Below, piece after piece: positions 1-9,570 of a DNA stretch of 64,000 nucleotides (position 1 is the stretch's first letter; each line of letters starts with the position of its first letter). The notes beneath the pieces were generated by a model. It worked only from the letters and a program-made list of their open reading frames with translations. It had not been told where the DNA came from and ran no database searches. The position numbers were made by a program, and so were the translations under genes. The DNA is from Rossellomorea vietnamensis (GTDB taxonomy: Bacteria; Bacillota; Bacilli; Bacillales; Bacillaceae_B), in contig NZ_VTEI01000002.1 of the NCBI RefSeq assembly GCF_008180415.1, positions 537,740 through 601,739 of the forward strand. The letters run 5' to 3'.

Positions 1-579
1 AAATTCATTCAGAAGGCTTCCCCTGCCAATAAGAAAACGGCGGCACAAAAAGTCTCATATAGCAACCGGGGAATGACTCTTGAGGAGGATATCAACGAAA
101 CCAATCAATATTATCTTGCTAATGGAGTCGCCGTTATCCATAAAAAACCGACACCCGTTCAAATTGTCGATGTCCACTATCCCCAGCGAAGTGCGGCAGT
201 CATTAAGGAGGCCTATTTCAAACAGCCTTCTACGACGGATTATAATGGACTTTATAAAGGCAGATACATTGATTTTGAAGCAAAAGAAACGAGGAACAAA
301 ACCTCTTTTCCATTACAGAATCTTCACAGCCATCAAATTCAGCATATGAAACAGGTTGATGAACAGGATGGCATTGCGTTTATCTTAATCCGGTTTTCAA
401 TGACGGAAGAAATTTTCTTCATGGAATTCATTGAGCTTTATAAGTATTGGCAGAGAATGAATCAGGGCGGAAGAAAATCCATCAAGAAAGAAGAAATTGA
501 AGCAGATGGAGTAAAAATCTCCTTAGGCTTCCATCCCCGCATTGATTATCTCAAGACGGTACATTCATTATATTTTTAA
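1..579 (+). CDS. recU: Holliday junction resolvase RecU (5' end outside window)
   Basis: RecU cleaves Holliday junctions during recombination and repair in Firmicutes. The frame is open from base 1, so the N-terminus is cut off by the window edge; the first methionine at 73 is internal, because conserved RecU sequence (ending YSNRG) precedes it. The nuclease core is visible: an Asp in the PSTTDYNG segment followed by FEAKET, which supplies the acidic and lysine catalytic residues, then the LHSHQIQHM helix. It lies 76 bp upstream of ponA in the same direction, the usual recU-ponA pairing. Confidence 0.95.
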   Translation, partial: KFIQKASPANKKTAAQKVSYSNRGMTLEEDINETNQYYLANGVAVIHKKPTPVQIVDVHYPQRSAAVIKEAYFKQPSTTDYNGLYKGRYIDFEAKETRNKTSFPLQNLHSHQIQHMKQVDEQDGIAFILIRFSMTEEIFFMEFIELYKYWQRMNQGGRKSIKKEEIEADGVKISLGFHPRIDYLKTVHSLYF

Positions 580-655
580 AATCAAGGCTCCAGCTGAAGT
601 GCAATTAGAGAGCATGCAGCAAAAGTGAGTGAAGATGAAAGTGAGGATACACACT

Positions 656-3286
656 ATGTCTGGTCAATATAAATCCAGGGAAGAAAAACGCCTTGCTCAG
701 CAAAAAAAGGCTAAAGGTAAAGGAAAAGGCAAAAAGAAATCGTTTTTTGCAAAGGCCATTATCAGTTTATTTATCATTGGGATCATAGGAATGCTTTCAG
801 GAGCAGGCCTGTTTGCATACTATGCCAGCAAAGCACCCGAGTTGGACGAGTCTCTCTTGAAAGATCCGATCGCTTCAGAAATTTTTGATATGAACGGCGA
901 TTTGATCACCACCGTAGGGACAGAGAAGAGGGATTATGTTAATTATGAACAGATTCCTCCTCTAATGGAAGATGCCATACTTGCTACCGAAGATAACCGC
1001 TTCTATAAACATAACGGGATTGACTTAATCCGTTTGGGCGGTGCCGTGATTGCCAATGTCACTAATGGTTTTGGTTCGGAAGGTGCGAGCACCCTTACTC
1101 AGCAGGTCATCAAAGGATCTTTCCTGTCTCCTGACAAAACGCTGGAACGAAAGGCGCAGGAAGCTTGGCTTGCCGTCAAGCTTGAACAGGATTACACGAA
1201 GCAGGAGATTTTTGAAATGTATTTCAACAAGGTATATATGTCTGCCGGAATCAACGGCTTCGGCACTGCAGCTACCTATTATTATGGAAAAGAACTAAAG
1301 GACCTTGAGCTGCATGAGGCAGCACTGCTTGCCGGTATGCCCCAAAGTCCTAATAACTATAACCCTTTTGATTACCCGGAAAAAGCTGAAAAGCGAAGGA
1401 ACATCGTACTCAGCTTGATGCACCAGCATGAAAAAATCAGCCAGGAAGAAATGGAACAGGCGCAGGCAATGCCTGTCACTGAGTCTCTCGTTTCCGAGGA
1501 AGCAAGAGAAGAACGCTCTATTGATAAATATCAAGCATTTGTCGATGTCGTGATTGACGAGGTAGCAGAGCTTGGAGACTATAACCTGTTTACAGACGGC
1601 CTGAAGGTTTATACGACTGTAGATCCGAAAGCACAAGAGCGTGTCGAGGCGGTTCTTGCAGGAGAAGCGATTGATTTTGAATATCCCGCCCGCTTTGAGG
1701 AATTAATGCAGGCCGGGATCACTCTTCTTGATACAAAGACTGGAGAAATACGCGCAATTGGCGGCGGTCGTGACTATGGAGAAATTAAACGTGGATTCAA
1801 CTATGCTGTTGATGCAAAAAGACAGCCTGGATCGACAATCAAACCTCTGCTGGATTACGGCCCTGCCGTAGAATATGAAAACTGGTCTACTTATCATCAA
1901 ATAAAAGATGAGCCTTATCAATATACGGATACTGACATCGATATCAATAACTGGGATAAACGTTTTAAAGGAGATATATCGATGCGGGAAGCCCTATGGG
2001 ATTCCAGAAACGTTCCTGCTGTAAAGGCATTGCAGGAAGTTGGCCCTGCGAAAGCAGGAGAATTCCTATCAGGCTTGGGAATTTCATTTGAAGATGTTTT
2101 TGAAGCCTATGCTCTCGGAGGAACACCTGGGGTTAACACAGTACAGATGGCTGGAGCTTATGCAGCTTTTGGGAATGGCGGTATATATAATACCCCCCAT
2201 TCCGTTCAAAAAATCGTTCTTAGAGATGGAGAAACCGAGGTTAACGTTAATCCTGAACCTAAGACAGCAATGAAGGATTACACTGCCTATATGATTACAG
2301 ATATGCTAAAGGATGTCTTAAAGCCTGGAGCTACTGGAATATATGCTAATGTACAAGGATTACCTATGGCAGGTAAATCAGGTACAACCAACTATACTGA
2401 TGATGATAGAGCTAAGTATAATGTAGCATCCAATGAGGCACCTGATTCTTGGTTTGTGGGTTATACAACTAATTACACTGCCTCAGTTTGGACAGGATAC
2501 AAAGAAAGGAAATTCCCTTTAAATCCTTCAGAAAGGCACATAGCTCAGCATATCGTCAAAGACATCATGAGCTACGTTTCACAGGATATCGATACTCCAG
2601 ACTTCAAAAAGCCTAAGAGTGTCGTTGAATCTCCTGTAGAAAAAGGATCTAACCCTGCACGGCTTCCAAGTGATTACACACCGGAAGACAGGATTACTTA
2701 TGAACTATTCGTTCGAGGGACAGAGCCAAGCAAAGTCTCCGAACAATTCGATAAAATTCCTGCTCCAAAAGGGCTGCAGGGAGAATTCGATAACGACAAA
2801 AAAACCATCACCTTAACTTGGGACTATAAGGATGATGATCGTAAACCAAACTTTGAAGTAACAGCATCCTTCAATGGAGAAGATTCCAAAGTCCTCTCTA
2901 CCACTTCTGAAAAAGGGTTGATTGTTGAAAACATCGCAGCTGACGGAAGCTACACGTTCACCGTAACGGCTATCGATGGAGAACAGCGCAGTGAGCCTGT
3001 ATCAGTTACCATCAACGTTGAGGGCCAAGAACCTGAGGAGGAGCCTGAAGAGGACATAGAAGAAACTCCTGAAGGCGGAGAAAACGAAGACAGTGCCAAT
3101 GAAGATGATGATCAAGAAAATGGTGAAGGAAACGGCGATGGTGAAAATGAAGAGGATGAAACGACACCACCTGCCGAGGATGGCACTGACGAGGAAAATG
3201 ACGATGATGCTGGGGATGACCAAGGCGATGGCAATGGAAACACCGGCGGCACCGGAACAGACACTAACTCTAATAATGATCAATAA
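656..3286 (+). CDS. ponA: Class A penicillin-binding protein 1 (bifunctional glycosyltransferase/transpeptidase)
   Basis: Polymerises and cross-links peptidoglycan at the outer face of the membrane. In order: a very basic cytoplasmic tail, one membrane anchor (about residues 30-56), a GT51 glycosyltransferase domain (ATEDNRFYKHNGID, TLTQQ), a transpeptidase domain with SxxK near residue 393 (GSTIKP) and KSGTT near 574, a fibronectin-III-like domain, and a long Glu/Asp/Gly/Asn-rich acidic tail. The ATG at 656 is chosen because GTGAGG lies 9 bp upstream; a GTG at 629 in frame has no ribosome site. The acidic tail resembles that of B. subtilis PBP1 in position but not in sequence. Confidence 0.96.
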   Translation: MSGQYKSREEKRLAQQKKAKGKGKGKKKSFFAKAIISLFIIGIIGMLSGAGLFAYYASKAPELDESLLKDPIASEIFDMNGDLITTVGTEKRDYVNYEQIPPLMEDAILATEDNRFYKHNGIDLIRLGGAVIANVTNGFGSEGASTLTQQVIKGSFLSPDKTLERKAQEAWLAVKLEQDYTKQEIFEMYFNKVYMSAGINGFGTAATYYYGKELKDLELHEAALLAGMPQSPNNYNPFDYPEKAEKRRNIVLSLMHQHEKISQEEMEQAQAMPVTESLVSEEAREERSIDKYQAFVDVVIDEVAELGDYNLFTDGLKVYTTVDPKAQERVEAVLAGEAIDFEYPARFEELMQAGITLLDTKTGEIRAIGGGRDYGEIKRGFNYAVDAKRQPGSTIKPLLDYGPAVEYENWSTYHQIKDEPYQYTDTDIDINNWDKRFKGDISMREALWDSRNVPAVKALQEVGPAKAGEFLSGLGISFEDVFEAYALGGTPGVNTVQMAGAYAAFGNGGIYNTPHSVQKIVLRDGETEVNVNPEPKTAMKDYTAYMITDMLKDVLKPGATGIYANVQGLPMAGKSGTTNYTDDDRAKYNVASNEAPDSWFVGYTTNYTASVWTGYKERKFPLNPSERHIAQHIVKDIMSYVSQDIDTPDFKKPKSVVESPVEKGSNPARLPSDYTPEDRITYELFVRGTEPSKVSEQFDKIPAPKGLQGEFDNDKKTITLTWDYKDDDRKPNFEVTASFNGEDSKVLSTTSEKGLIVENIAADGSYTFTVTAIDGEQRSEPVSVTINVEGQEPEEEPEEDIEETPEGGENEDSANEDDDQENGEGNGDGENEEDETTPPAEDGTDEENDDDAGDDQGDGNGNTGGTGTDTNSNNDQ

Positions 3287-3289
3287 TAC

Positions 3290-3328
3290 AAAAAACAGCG
3301 CCTGGCTTAGTCAGACGCTGTTTTTTTA
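3290..3328 (+). terminator. Bidirectional rho-independent terminator between ponA and ypoC
   Basis: Stem ACAGCG/CGCTGT extended by CTG/CAG, with an A-run on the left and a T-run on the right, so it can stop ponA and also transcripts from the other strand. The T-tract is the insertion site of the MITE that follows. Confidence 0.85.
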
Positions 3329-3329
3329 A

Positions 3330-3520
3330 GGCTCTTTTCGTAAACTTTGTTGCTATTTATTATGTCATTCGGTAAATAACACCGTAATTCTCCCGACATA
3401 ACCTATTAAGCAAGAAAGAAAAGAACTATCCCCTCCGTTCACAGAGAAAATCCTCCGTATCCAGGGAAAAATCCGGCTCTTGGTATTTTTCCGAGAGCAG
3501 CAATCTATGCCAAAACAGCC
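3330..3520 (+). mobile_element. MITE-like element, copy A
   Basis: A 191-bp non-coding element. It starts GGCTCTTTTCGTAAACTTTG and ends with an inverted version (reverse complement GGCTGTTTTGGCATAGATTG). It is flanked by a perfect 8-bp direct repeat TTTTTTAA (3322-3329 and 3521-3528). The left repeat is the T-tract of the ponA terminator and the right one covers the ypoC stop codon. Related copies lie at 32796, 39278, 46272, 49292 and 59072. Confidence 0.85.
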
Positions 3521-3524
3521 TTTT

Positions 3525-4040
3525 TTAATGACGGTGTTTTTGAAGAGCCTGGTTCTTGGCATATTGCTTTGTTTGTTCGATGAACAACTGATCCAGCTGC
3601 TTGTAAGAATGAAACAAAGACGGCTGTGTTAAAACAAAATCCAGTCTTTCAGCCACGTTCACCGGTTTTATTGACAGGAGCTGAAGATCTTCTTTCAACC
3701 TAAGAAGATTCACAGGTTTGCCATTTGACCAAAATAAATACATTATGAACTGTGCAGCCGCTTTTTTCATTAGTGTCTTTACCTCATCAGAAGCACGCTT
3801 AGAAAAAGCTTCATTCAGCTTTTCACGCAGTTCAGTCAGAGCCTCTTCCGCCTTTCTTATGGAGACAGGATCCCCCCAAGGAACCACCAAATGACTGTCA
3901 TCAGTGTAGTAAAGGATTTCATACAAAAAAACAGGGTGCAATGAATCCATGTTCCCGTCATCAATGAAGACCTCATCTTCTGATTCACTATAGAAATAGG
4001 AATGCGTAACCTCTTCAGGTACCTGATAAAGTTTCTTCAT
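3525..4040 (-). CDS. ypoC: YpoC family protein
   Basis: A 171-residue, mostly helical, charged cytoplasmic protein of unknown function. It is recognised by similarity in sequence and position to B. subtilis YpoC, downstream of nth. Its ATG overlaps the nth stop codon by one base, so the two are translationally coupled. No enzyme motif is seen. The 3' end abuts the target duplication of MITE copy A, which now separates the gene from the shared ponA terminator. Confidence 0.85.
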   Translation of the reverse strand: MKKLYQVPEEVTHSYFYSESEDEVFIDDGNMDSLHPVFLYEILYYTDDSHLVVPWGDPVSIRKAEEALTELREKLNEAFSKRASDEVKTLMKKAAAQFIMYLFWSNGKPVNLLRLKEDLQLLSIKPVNVAERLDFVLTQPSLFHSYKQLDQLFIEQTKQYAKNQALQKHRH

Positions 4041-4690
4041 TACTTCTTACTCTTCATTCGCTTCTTGCCTTCCCTGCAAAGATCCAGCAAAGGACATATT
4101 TTACATTGAGGAGACTGTGCTTTACAATGATACCTTCCAAAGAAAATCAGGCGGTGATGCGTATCAGTCCACTTCTCTCTTGGAATTTTTCTCATCAATG
4201 TTTTCTCGACTTCGAGTACACTATCTTTCCAGCGGCAGATAGCCAGCCTCTTACTGACCCTCTCAACATGAGTGTCTACGGCCAATGCGGGTTCCCCAAA
4301 TGCAACAGAAACTACTACATTAGCCGTCTTTCTCCCCACCCCTGGCAGTTTGACAAGCTCGTCTCTTGTTTGCGGGACTTCCCCAGCATGCTCTTCCAAA
4401 AGAATCTCACACAGACTTCTTATATTCTTTGCCTTATTTCGGTAGAGTCCAATTGAACGGATATCCTGCTGCAGTTCTTCCAGACTGACCTTTAAGTAGT
4501 CTTCCGGCTCTTTATATTTCTCAAATAAAGTTTTGGTCACTTTATTGACCAGTACATCCGTGCACTGAGCTGACAAAAGAACGGCAATGACCAGGTCAAA
4601 GGGGTTTCTATGGTTTAACTCACAGTGAGCCTCAGGAAACATTCTCTCCATTTCGGTCAAGCAGTACTCTATTTGACTTTTATTTAACAT
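4040..4690 (-). CDS. nth: Endonuclease III (DNA glycosylase/AP lyase)
   Basis: Base-excision repair enzyme that removes oxidised pyrimidines and cuts at AP sites. It shows the helix-hairpin-helix LPGVGRKTANVV with the catalytic Lys, the catalytic Asp in AVDTHVERV, and a C-terminal 4Fe-4S ligand set spaced C-X6-C-X2-C-X5-C. The ATG at 4690 (MLNKSQ) matches the family start; an upstream GTG at 4705 would add five residues. A possible promoter (TTGATA, 15-bp spacer, TATACT) lies just upstream. A terminator separates it from dnaD. Confidence 0.95.
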   Translation of the reverse strand: MLNKSQIEYCLTEMERMFPEAHCELNHRNPFDLVIAVLLSAQCTDVLVNKVTKTLFEKYKEPEDYLKVSLEELQQDIRSIGLYRNKAKNIRSLCEILLEEHAGEVPQTRDELVKLPGVGRKTANVVVSVAFGEPALAVDTHVERVSKRLAICRWKDSVLEVEKTLMRKIPREKWTDTHHRLIFFGRYHCKAQSPQCKICPLLDLCREGKKRMKSKK

Positions 4691-4943
4691 AATATTATTC
4701 ACCACTGATCGATTGTTTAATTTTTTGCTGTAATAAGCAGTTGATTTTTGATTTTCGCCCAGTCCCCTTCTGTAAAAGGGCAGGAAGTTTAACTAGTATA
4801 ATTGCCTCAAACTTTTATCAAGGCTGCAAAAAGTCTTTTGTACAAGAAAATTACATTTCAGTAAGCTAATGAGTTACCAGCCTAATTCCACTTTTTTAAA
4901 GAAAAAATTATTGATCCGCGATCCTCATCCTCTTGTCCCCTGT

Positions 4944-4986
4944 TTAAAAATAAAGGAATGCCGCCTTGCCACGGCACTCCTTTTAA
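4944..4986 (-). terminator. Terminator after dnaD
   Basis: On the minus strand a 9-bp stem (GGAGTGCCG/CGGCATTCC, one G-T pair) is followed by TTTATTTTT. It implies nth-ypoC are at least partly transcribed on their own. Confidence 0.8.
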
Positions 4987-4995
4987 GCAGATATT

Positions 4996-5703
4996 TTACT
5001 GTTCGAGCCAGTTGTAGAAAGGGACAGTTTTTTTATCAGATTGAGCAGTCTGGGAGGATACTTGCTGTTTTTGATGCGGCCTGAATTTTTCTCCCTGCTT
5101 CTTGGCTTGTTCAATGGTTTTAACACCATTCTTTTTCCACTCAAACAGGATTCGGTCGATATACCGAAAGTTCAGTTTACCGGATATGACAGCTTCCCGC
5201 AGTGCCGCCTTAATAATGACAGCATTATGTTCATCTTGATCAACCCACATGGCAAGTGTTTCACACTCCAATGGGGAAAGCGGCCGGCTGAATTCCTGTT
5301 CAAAAACAGTATACAGGTCTGTTTCATCGAGAAGAGCTTTTTCCATGCCTTCTCCTTTGCTTTCGTTCAGCACAAATTCAGCCAATTTGGTCCAAAGCGG
5401 TTTCAATGAGTATTGCTCATAAAGAATTCCGCTGGAAGAATTTCCTTCCTCGATGGAAATGAATTGATTTTGTACAAGCCTTCTGAGTATAGAGGAGCAC
5501 TCCTCACTCGAAAAGCTCATTTTGGAAGAAAGTTCTTCAGGAGTAGGAAAATCGTTGCCTTTATCGATAAAGGAGTAAACTTGAAGAAGCAGAACAAATT
5601 CTGATTCACTCAAACCGAGCTTATTGTAATTGGAAAGAAGCAGTTGAGGGATACTGATAGTCCCTTCTTCCAGCCAGCTTACCATTAATTGTTTATAATC
5701 CAT
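4996..5703 (-). CDS. dnaD: DNA replication initiation protein DnaD
   Basis: DnaD acts with DnaB and DnaI in loading the replicative helicase and remodels DNA. The N-terminal winged-helix domain (about residues 1-100) is followed by a DnaB/DnaD domain (about 125-200) carrying the YIDRILFEW motif typical of the DNA-binding helix. The C-terminus FYNWLEQ is also typical. The ATG has GAGGTGG upstream. Gene order asnS-dnaD-nth is the standard Bacillus arrangement. Confidence 0.95.
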   Translation of the reverse strand: MDYKQLMVSWLEEGTISIPQLLLSNYNKLGLSESEFVLLLQVYSFIDKGNDFPTPEELSSKMSFSSEECSSILRRLVQNQFISIEEGNSSSGILYEQYSLKPLWTKLAEFVLNESKGEGMEKALLDETDLYTVFEQEFSRPLSPLECETLAMWVDQDEHNAVIIKAALREAVISGKLNFRYIDRILFEWKKNGVKTIEQAKKQGEKFRPHQKQQVSSQTAQSDKKTVPFYNWLEQ

Positions 5704-6010
5704 AATACGTCCACCTCAAATAATAGTATATCATGATGAAAGAAACACTGAACATGGAAAAAGACTACAAAAGTTCTTTTTACCAGTTCAAGGTATACGC
5801 AGTCACTAGTCAAAGCAAAACAATTACAGGTCTTCTCCTTATGAAGAAAGACCGGATTTCTATACTCGCCTTATTTAATCTCCTGGATTATTTTCTTACC
5901 TCTCTGAATTGAAAACAACTTCTTTCTTCCTTTCAATTTATCGCCGAAGATTTAACGCGGTCTTCTTCTGAACTATTATCAACTAACAATAAGTTTTCGA
6001 AAGATAAGTA
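5704..6010. other. Gap between dnaD and the asnS terminator
   Basis: About 300 bp, AT-rich, with no credible ORF on either strand. A weak GGTCTT/AAGACC stem occurs near 5830-5855. No promoter could be assigned with confidence. Confidence 0.4.
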
Positions 6011-6052
6011 AAAAACGACCGCCAAGGAATCAATCGCAAGGCAGTCGTTTAA
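6011..6052 (-). terminator. Terminator after asnS
   Basis: Minus-strand stem ACGACTGCC/GGCGGTCGT (one mismatch or wobble) followed directly by TTTTTT. Confidence 0.85.
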
Positions 6053-6065
6053 ATGCATTCATCTA

Positions 6066-7358
6066 TTAAGGATATAGACGGTTTAATAATCTTGGGAATG
6101 GAATCGTTTCGCGCACATGTTCAACGCCGCTGATCCATGCCACAGTTCTCTCGAGTCCAAGACCAAAACCTGAGTGAGGAACTGAACCGTATTTACGCAG
6201 TTCCAAATACCATTTGTACGCCTCAGGATCCAGCTCATGCTCTTCAATGCGCTGACTGAGGATATCGTGGTCATGCAGACGCTCGGACCCCCCTATGATC
6301 TCTCCATACCCTTCTGGGGCAATCAAGTCCGCACACAGAACAACATCATCACGATTTGGATCCGGCTGCATGTAGAAAGGCTTCAGGGAAGTTGGATAAT
6401 GGGTGATGAATACCGGTTTATCGTAGCTTTCAGCAATGGCCGTCTCATGAGGAGCACCAAAATCATCTCCCCACTCGATATCATCAAACCCTTTTTCCTG
6501 AAGGAATTTAACTGCATCATCATATGTGATACGCGGGAAAGGAGCTTTGATATTTTCAAGCTTGGAAGTATCGCGTCCCAATCTTTCCAATTCCAATTTA
6601 CAGTTTTCAAGCACTGATTGAACAATATGGGATACATACTCTTCCTGTACCTTAAGACTGTCCTCATGCTCATAAAAAGCCATTTCAGGTTCTATCATCC
6701 AAAACTCAATTAAATGGCGGCGGGTTTTTGACTTTTCAGCACGGAAAGTAGGTCCGAAAGAAAATACTTTTCCAAGAGCCATTGCCGCTGCTTCCATATA
6801 AAGCTGTCCGCTTTGGGAAAGGTATGCATCTTCTTCGAAATACTTCGTATGGAAAAGCTCCGATGTTCCTTCGGGAGCGCTTCCTGTCAGTATAGGAGGA
6901 TCCACTTTGACGAAACCTTCTTTATTGAAGTATTCATAGGTTGCACGGATAATTTCATTCCGAACCTTCATTACTGCATGCTGGCGGCGGGAGCGCAGCC
7001 ATAAATGACGGTTGTCCATCAAGAATTCTGTACCATGTTCTTTCGGTGTAATAGGATAATCAACAGCCTCATGTATGACTTCAAGGCTTTTCACCTGCAT
7101 TTCATAGCCGAAAGGAGAGCGGGTGTCCTCCTGGATCACACCAGTGACATATAGAGATGTCTCCTGAGTGATGGACTTCGCCTTCTGAAAAATCTCCTCT
7201 TCGACTTCACTCTTGACCACAACACCCTGAATGAAACCTGTACCATCTCTAAGTTGAAGGAAGGCAATCTTGCCGCTTGATCTTTTGTTTGCCAGCCAAG
7301 CACCGATTGTCACTTCTTCTCCAACATGCTTATTTACTTCTGCAATTGTTGTTTTCAC
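6066..7358 (-). CDS. asnS: Asparaginyl-tRNA synthetase
   Basis: Charges tRNA(Asn). A class IIb synthetase: N-terminal OB-fold anticodon-binding domain (about residues 1-115), then the catalytic domain with motif 2 ([21 protein letters not shown]) and motif 3 ([15 protein letters not shown]). The start is the GTG at 7358 ([13 protein letters not shown]), preceded by GGAGGG at good spacing; upstream in-frame codons lack a ribosome site. Length is 430 residues, normal for the family. No T-box leader is visible in the short upstream region. Confidence 0.97.
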   Translation of the reverse strand: MKTTIAEVNKHVGEEVTIGAWLANKRSSGKIAFLQLRDGTGFIQGVVVKSEVEEEIFQKAKSITQETSLYVTGVIQEDTRSPFGYEMQVKSLEVIHEAVDYPITPKEHGTEFLMDNRHLWLRSRRQHAVMKVRNEIIRATYEYFNKEGFVKVDPPILTGSAPEGTSELFHTKYFEEDAYLSQSGQLYMEAAAMALGKVFSFGPTFRAEKSKTRRHLIEFWMIEPEMAFYEHEDSLKVQEEYVSHIVQSVLENCKLELERLGRDTSKLENIKAPFPRITYDDAVKFLQEKGFDDIEWGDDFGAPHETAIAESYDKPVFITHYPTSLKPFYMQPDPNRDDVVLCADLIAPEGYGEIIGGSERLHDHDILSQRIEEHELDPEAYKWYLELRKYGSVPHSGFGLGLERTVAWISGVEHVRETIPFPRLLNRLYP

Positions 7359-7477
7359 GTTTAATTCCCTCCAAAAACTCAACACTCTTATACTTATGTA
7401 TCAATTTCTTTTTATTATACATATCCACCCAACCCCTAGCAACAGAGAAAACACAGTAAGGGGTGATTCATCAGATT

Positions 7478-7500
7478 AAGCGGCAGAAAATCTGCCGCCT
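7478..7500. other. Stem-loop between aspB and asnS
   Basis: A perfect 8-bp stem GCGGCAGA/TCTGCCGC with a 3-nt loop lies just after the aspB stop. There is no T-run on the minus strand right after it, so it is either a weak terminator or an RNA-stabilising hairpin. Confidence 0.45.
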
Positions 7501-7511
7501 GAACCTGCTTT

Positions 7512-8711
7512 TTATTTTGATTGCTCCATTTTATCAGTAACAAAAGAATGGATTCTCTCTAATGCTTTTTCAAAAGACTCAAGAGATGTTGCGTATGATA
7601 ACCGGATATTATCAGGCGAACCAAAACCGGATCCTGGAATAACGGCCACCTTGGCTTCTTCAAGCAGAGCTTTCGTAAAGTCGTCAACCGACTCATGTCC
7701 GGTTAGTGATGCGGCTTCTTTTACATTGGGAAAAAGATAAAATGCTCCCTGCGGTGTAATGCAGTTGAACCCGGGAATTGCATTCAGCTTTTCTATGACG
7801 ATGCCTAAACGGTCCTGAAACGCTTTCCTCATGTCTTCGACTGGCTCTTGTGTCCCCTCATAGGCCGCAATAGCACCGTGCTGCGAAGTTGTCGTAGGAT
7901 TGGAGGTTGAATGGCTGGCAAGGTTCGTCATGGCTTTGATAAGCCGTGCATCCCCTGCTGCATAGCCGATTCTCCAGCCTGTCATGGAATGTGACTTTGA
8001 TACTCCATTGATGACAATCGTCTGCTCTTTTAACTCAGGTGAAATCTCTGCAATCGAAACATGGCTATTCTCACCATAAACAAGCTTTTCATAAATCTCA
8101 TCAGACACTATCAGGATATTGTGGTCAAGACAGACTCTGCCTAGAGCTTCCAGTTCATCTCTGCTGTACAGCATGCCTGTAGGGTTGCTTGGTGAATTGA
8201 TGATGACTGCTTTTATTTTGTCAGTAACAGCATTTTTGAGCTGGTCAGGAGTTATTTTGTACTCATTTTCCTCTTTACCTTCGATGAATACAGGACTGCC
8301 GCCTGCCAATTTTACTTGTTCGGGATAGCTGACCCAATAGGGAGTAGGAATGACTACTTCATCTCCCTCATTAAGAAGAACTTGGAATAAAGTGTACAAA
8401 CCATGTTTCGCACCGCTTGTCACAATCACTTGAGACGGATCATAGGATATACCTTGATCCTTTTTAAATTTATTGATGATGGCTTCTTTTAATTGTGGCA
8501 AACCGCCTGCCGGAGTATACTTTGTATGTCCATCGTGCATCGAATCAGTGGCAGCTGTCATAATATGATGAGGAGTATTGAAGTCCGGTTCACCGGCACC
8601 AAGCCCTATAACATCTATTCCTTGTGATTTCATCTCTTTCGCCTTTGCCGTAATGGCAAGGGTTGTGGATGGAGTTAAAGCACTGACTCTCTGCGCCAAT
8701 TCCAATTTCAT
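7512..8711 (-). CDS. aspB: Aspartate aminotransferase (class I, PLP-dependent)
   Basis: Interconverts aspartate/2-oxoglutarate and oxaloacetate/glutamate in the cytoplasm. It shows a fold-type I aminotransferase with NSPSNPTG, VSDEIYEKLVYG, and the PLP lysine in SKSHSMTGWRIGYA. The ATG at 8711 is preferred over the one at 8717 because GGGGG sits 8 bp before it. It lies downstream of ypmB, as in B. subtilis. Confidence 0.95.
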   Translation of the reverse strand: MKLELAQRVSALTPSTTLAITAKAKEMKSQGIDVIGLGAGEPDFNTPHHIMTAATDSMHDGHTKYTPAGGLPQLKEAIINKFKKDQGISYDPSQVIVTSGAKHGLYTLFQVLLNEGDEVVIPTPYWVSYPEQVKLAGGSPVFIEGKEENEYKITPDQLKNAVTDKIKAVIINSPSNPTGMLYSRDELEALGRVCLDHNILIVSDEIYEKLVYGENSHVSIAEISPELKEQTIVINGVSKSHSMTGWRIGYAAGDARLIKAMTNLASHSTSNPTTTSQHGAIAAYEGTQEPVEDMRKAFQDRLGIVIEKLNAIPGFNCITPQGAFYLFPNVKEAASLTGHESVDDFTKALLEEAKVAVIPGSGFGSPDNIRLSYATSLESFEKALERIHSFVTDKMEQSK

Positions 8712-8726
8712 ATGCATTTCCCCCTA

Positions 8727-9200
8727 TTAAAGATTTTCGATCTTCCTCCACCATTCTCCAGATTCAAAGAGAAGGTAATAGTAGTTCAGGTGCTCATTTT
8801 CATCAAGATACGTCATTTCCCATACGGGTCCTACACTCTCCATGCCCAATTTGACAGACAGAATTTCGGAAACATCGTTTTCTTGATTTAGTTTATTAAT
8901 CGCGTCTTCTTTCGAGATTCCATCAGCCCATTTTTTTTCAATTATCTCTTCATCGTTTTGAGGAACCCATAGGATGATCTTTTCCCCGTCTGTATCTTCG
9001 CCTGTAATGACTGCATATGACTTTTCGCCATTGTATAGAGTAACATCCTCTTTCGATGTTATTTCGGTTTCAGCTTCAGCCCTTTTTAAAGCAGCCTCGG
9101 CCCTTTCATTAACTGGGGATCTGGCATTCAGGAATACGGCTGCTGCCGCTCCTGCAACTAGGATTAACATTAACACTGAGAAAATTATGAGTTTTTTCAT
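8727..9200 (-). CDS. ypmB: YpmB family PepSY-like membrane-anchored protein
   Basis: 157 residues: an N-terminal hydrophobic anchor or signal (residues 3-24) followed by an extracytoplasmic region with two PepSY-like (DUF5590) repeats. The family function is unknown; a cell-wall or peptidase-modulating role is only a guess from the fold. It sits between ypmA and aspB with a 15-bp gap to aspB, suggesting one transcript. Confidence 0.85.
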   Translation of the reverse strand: MKKLIIFSVLMLILVAGAAAAVFLNARSPVNERAEAALKRAEAETEITSKEDVTLYNGEKSYAVITGEDTDGEKIILWVPQNDEEIIEKKWADGISKEDAINKLNQENDVSEILSVKLGMESVGPVWEMTYLDENEHLNYYYLLFESGEWWRKIENL

Positions 9201-9212
9201 TTCATCACTTCT

Positions 9213-9383
9213 TTATGTACGATAGATTGTAAAAACTGCCTGTTCTTGATCTTCAGGATCCAAGGCAAGTCCAAACATCAGATCTCTTTCTTTCAGAGTA
9301 CGATTTAAAGCATCGACCACTTTGTAAAAATCAGGCGAGTGCTGAATTTTGACGGTTGATAAAACCTCGATTTTGCTTTCCAA
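9213..9383 (-). CDS. ypmA: YpmA family small protein (DUF4264)
   Basis: A 56-residue acidic cytoplasmic protein of unknown function, recognised by similarity to B. subtilis YpmA and its position before ypmB. The start is a TTG at 9383 with AGGGGG 7 bp upstream; the longer reading frame upstream is hydrophobic, lacks a ribosome site and is unlike the family. Confidence 0.8.
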   Translation of the reverse strand: MESKIEVLSTVKIQHSPDFYKVVDALNRTLKERDLMFGLALDPEDQEQAVFTIYRT

Positions 9384-9535
9384 AGAAAATCCCCCTAACC
9401 TCACAAAAATTGTTATAAATATTGATCCAATATTAAGGCAAAATAGCATTAGAACCATTTTTCATTATAACAGCAAATGGGCTTAAATCCGAACACAATC
9501 AAACAAAAACAATTCTATTCCACACACACTTCTGC

Positions 9536-9562
9536 AGGGGGCTGTCTGAACAGCCCTCTTTT
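9536..9562. other. GC-rich stem-loop after the secreted ComEC-tail-like gene
   Basis: Stem GGGCTGT/ACAGCCC with a 4-nt loop between the gene ending at 9571 and ypmA. The T-rich side is on the plus strand, so for the minus-strand genes it is not a classical terminator. Confidence 0.4.
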
Positions 9563-9570
9563 CGCAGTGC

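Noticed and set aside
3002..3283. 93-codon frame antisense to the ponA tail
   Set aside because: A shadow of the Glu/Asp codon-rich tail; no start signals.
7359..7511. T-box leader for asnS
   Set aside because: Only about 150 bp separate aspB and asnS, and no T-box sequence or antiterminator fold is visible.
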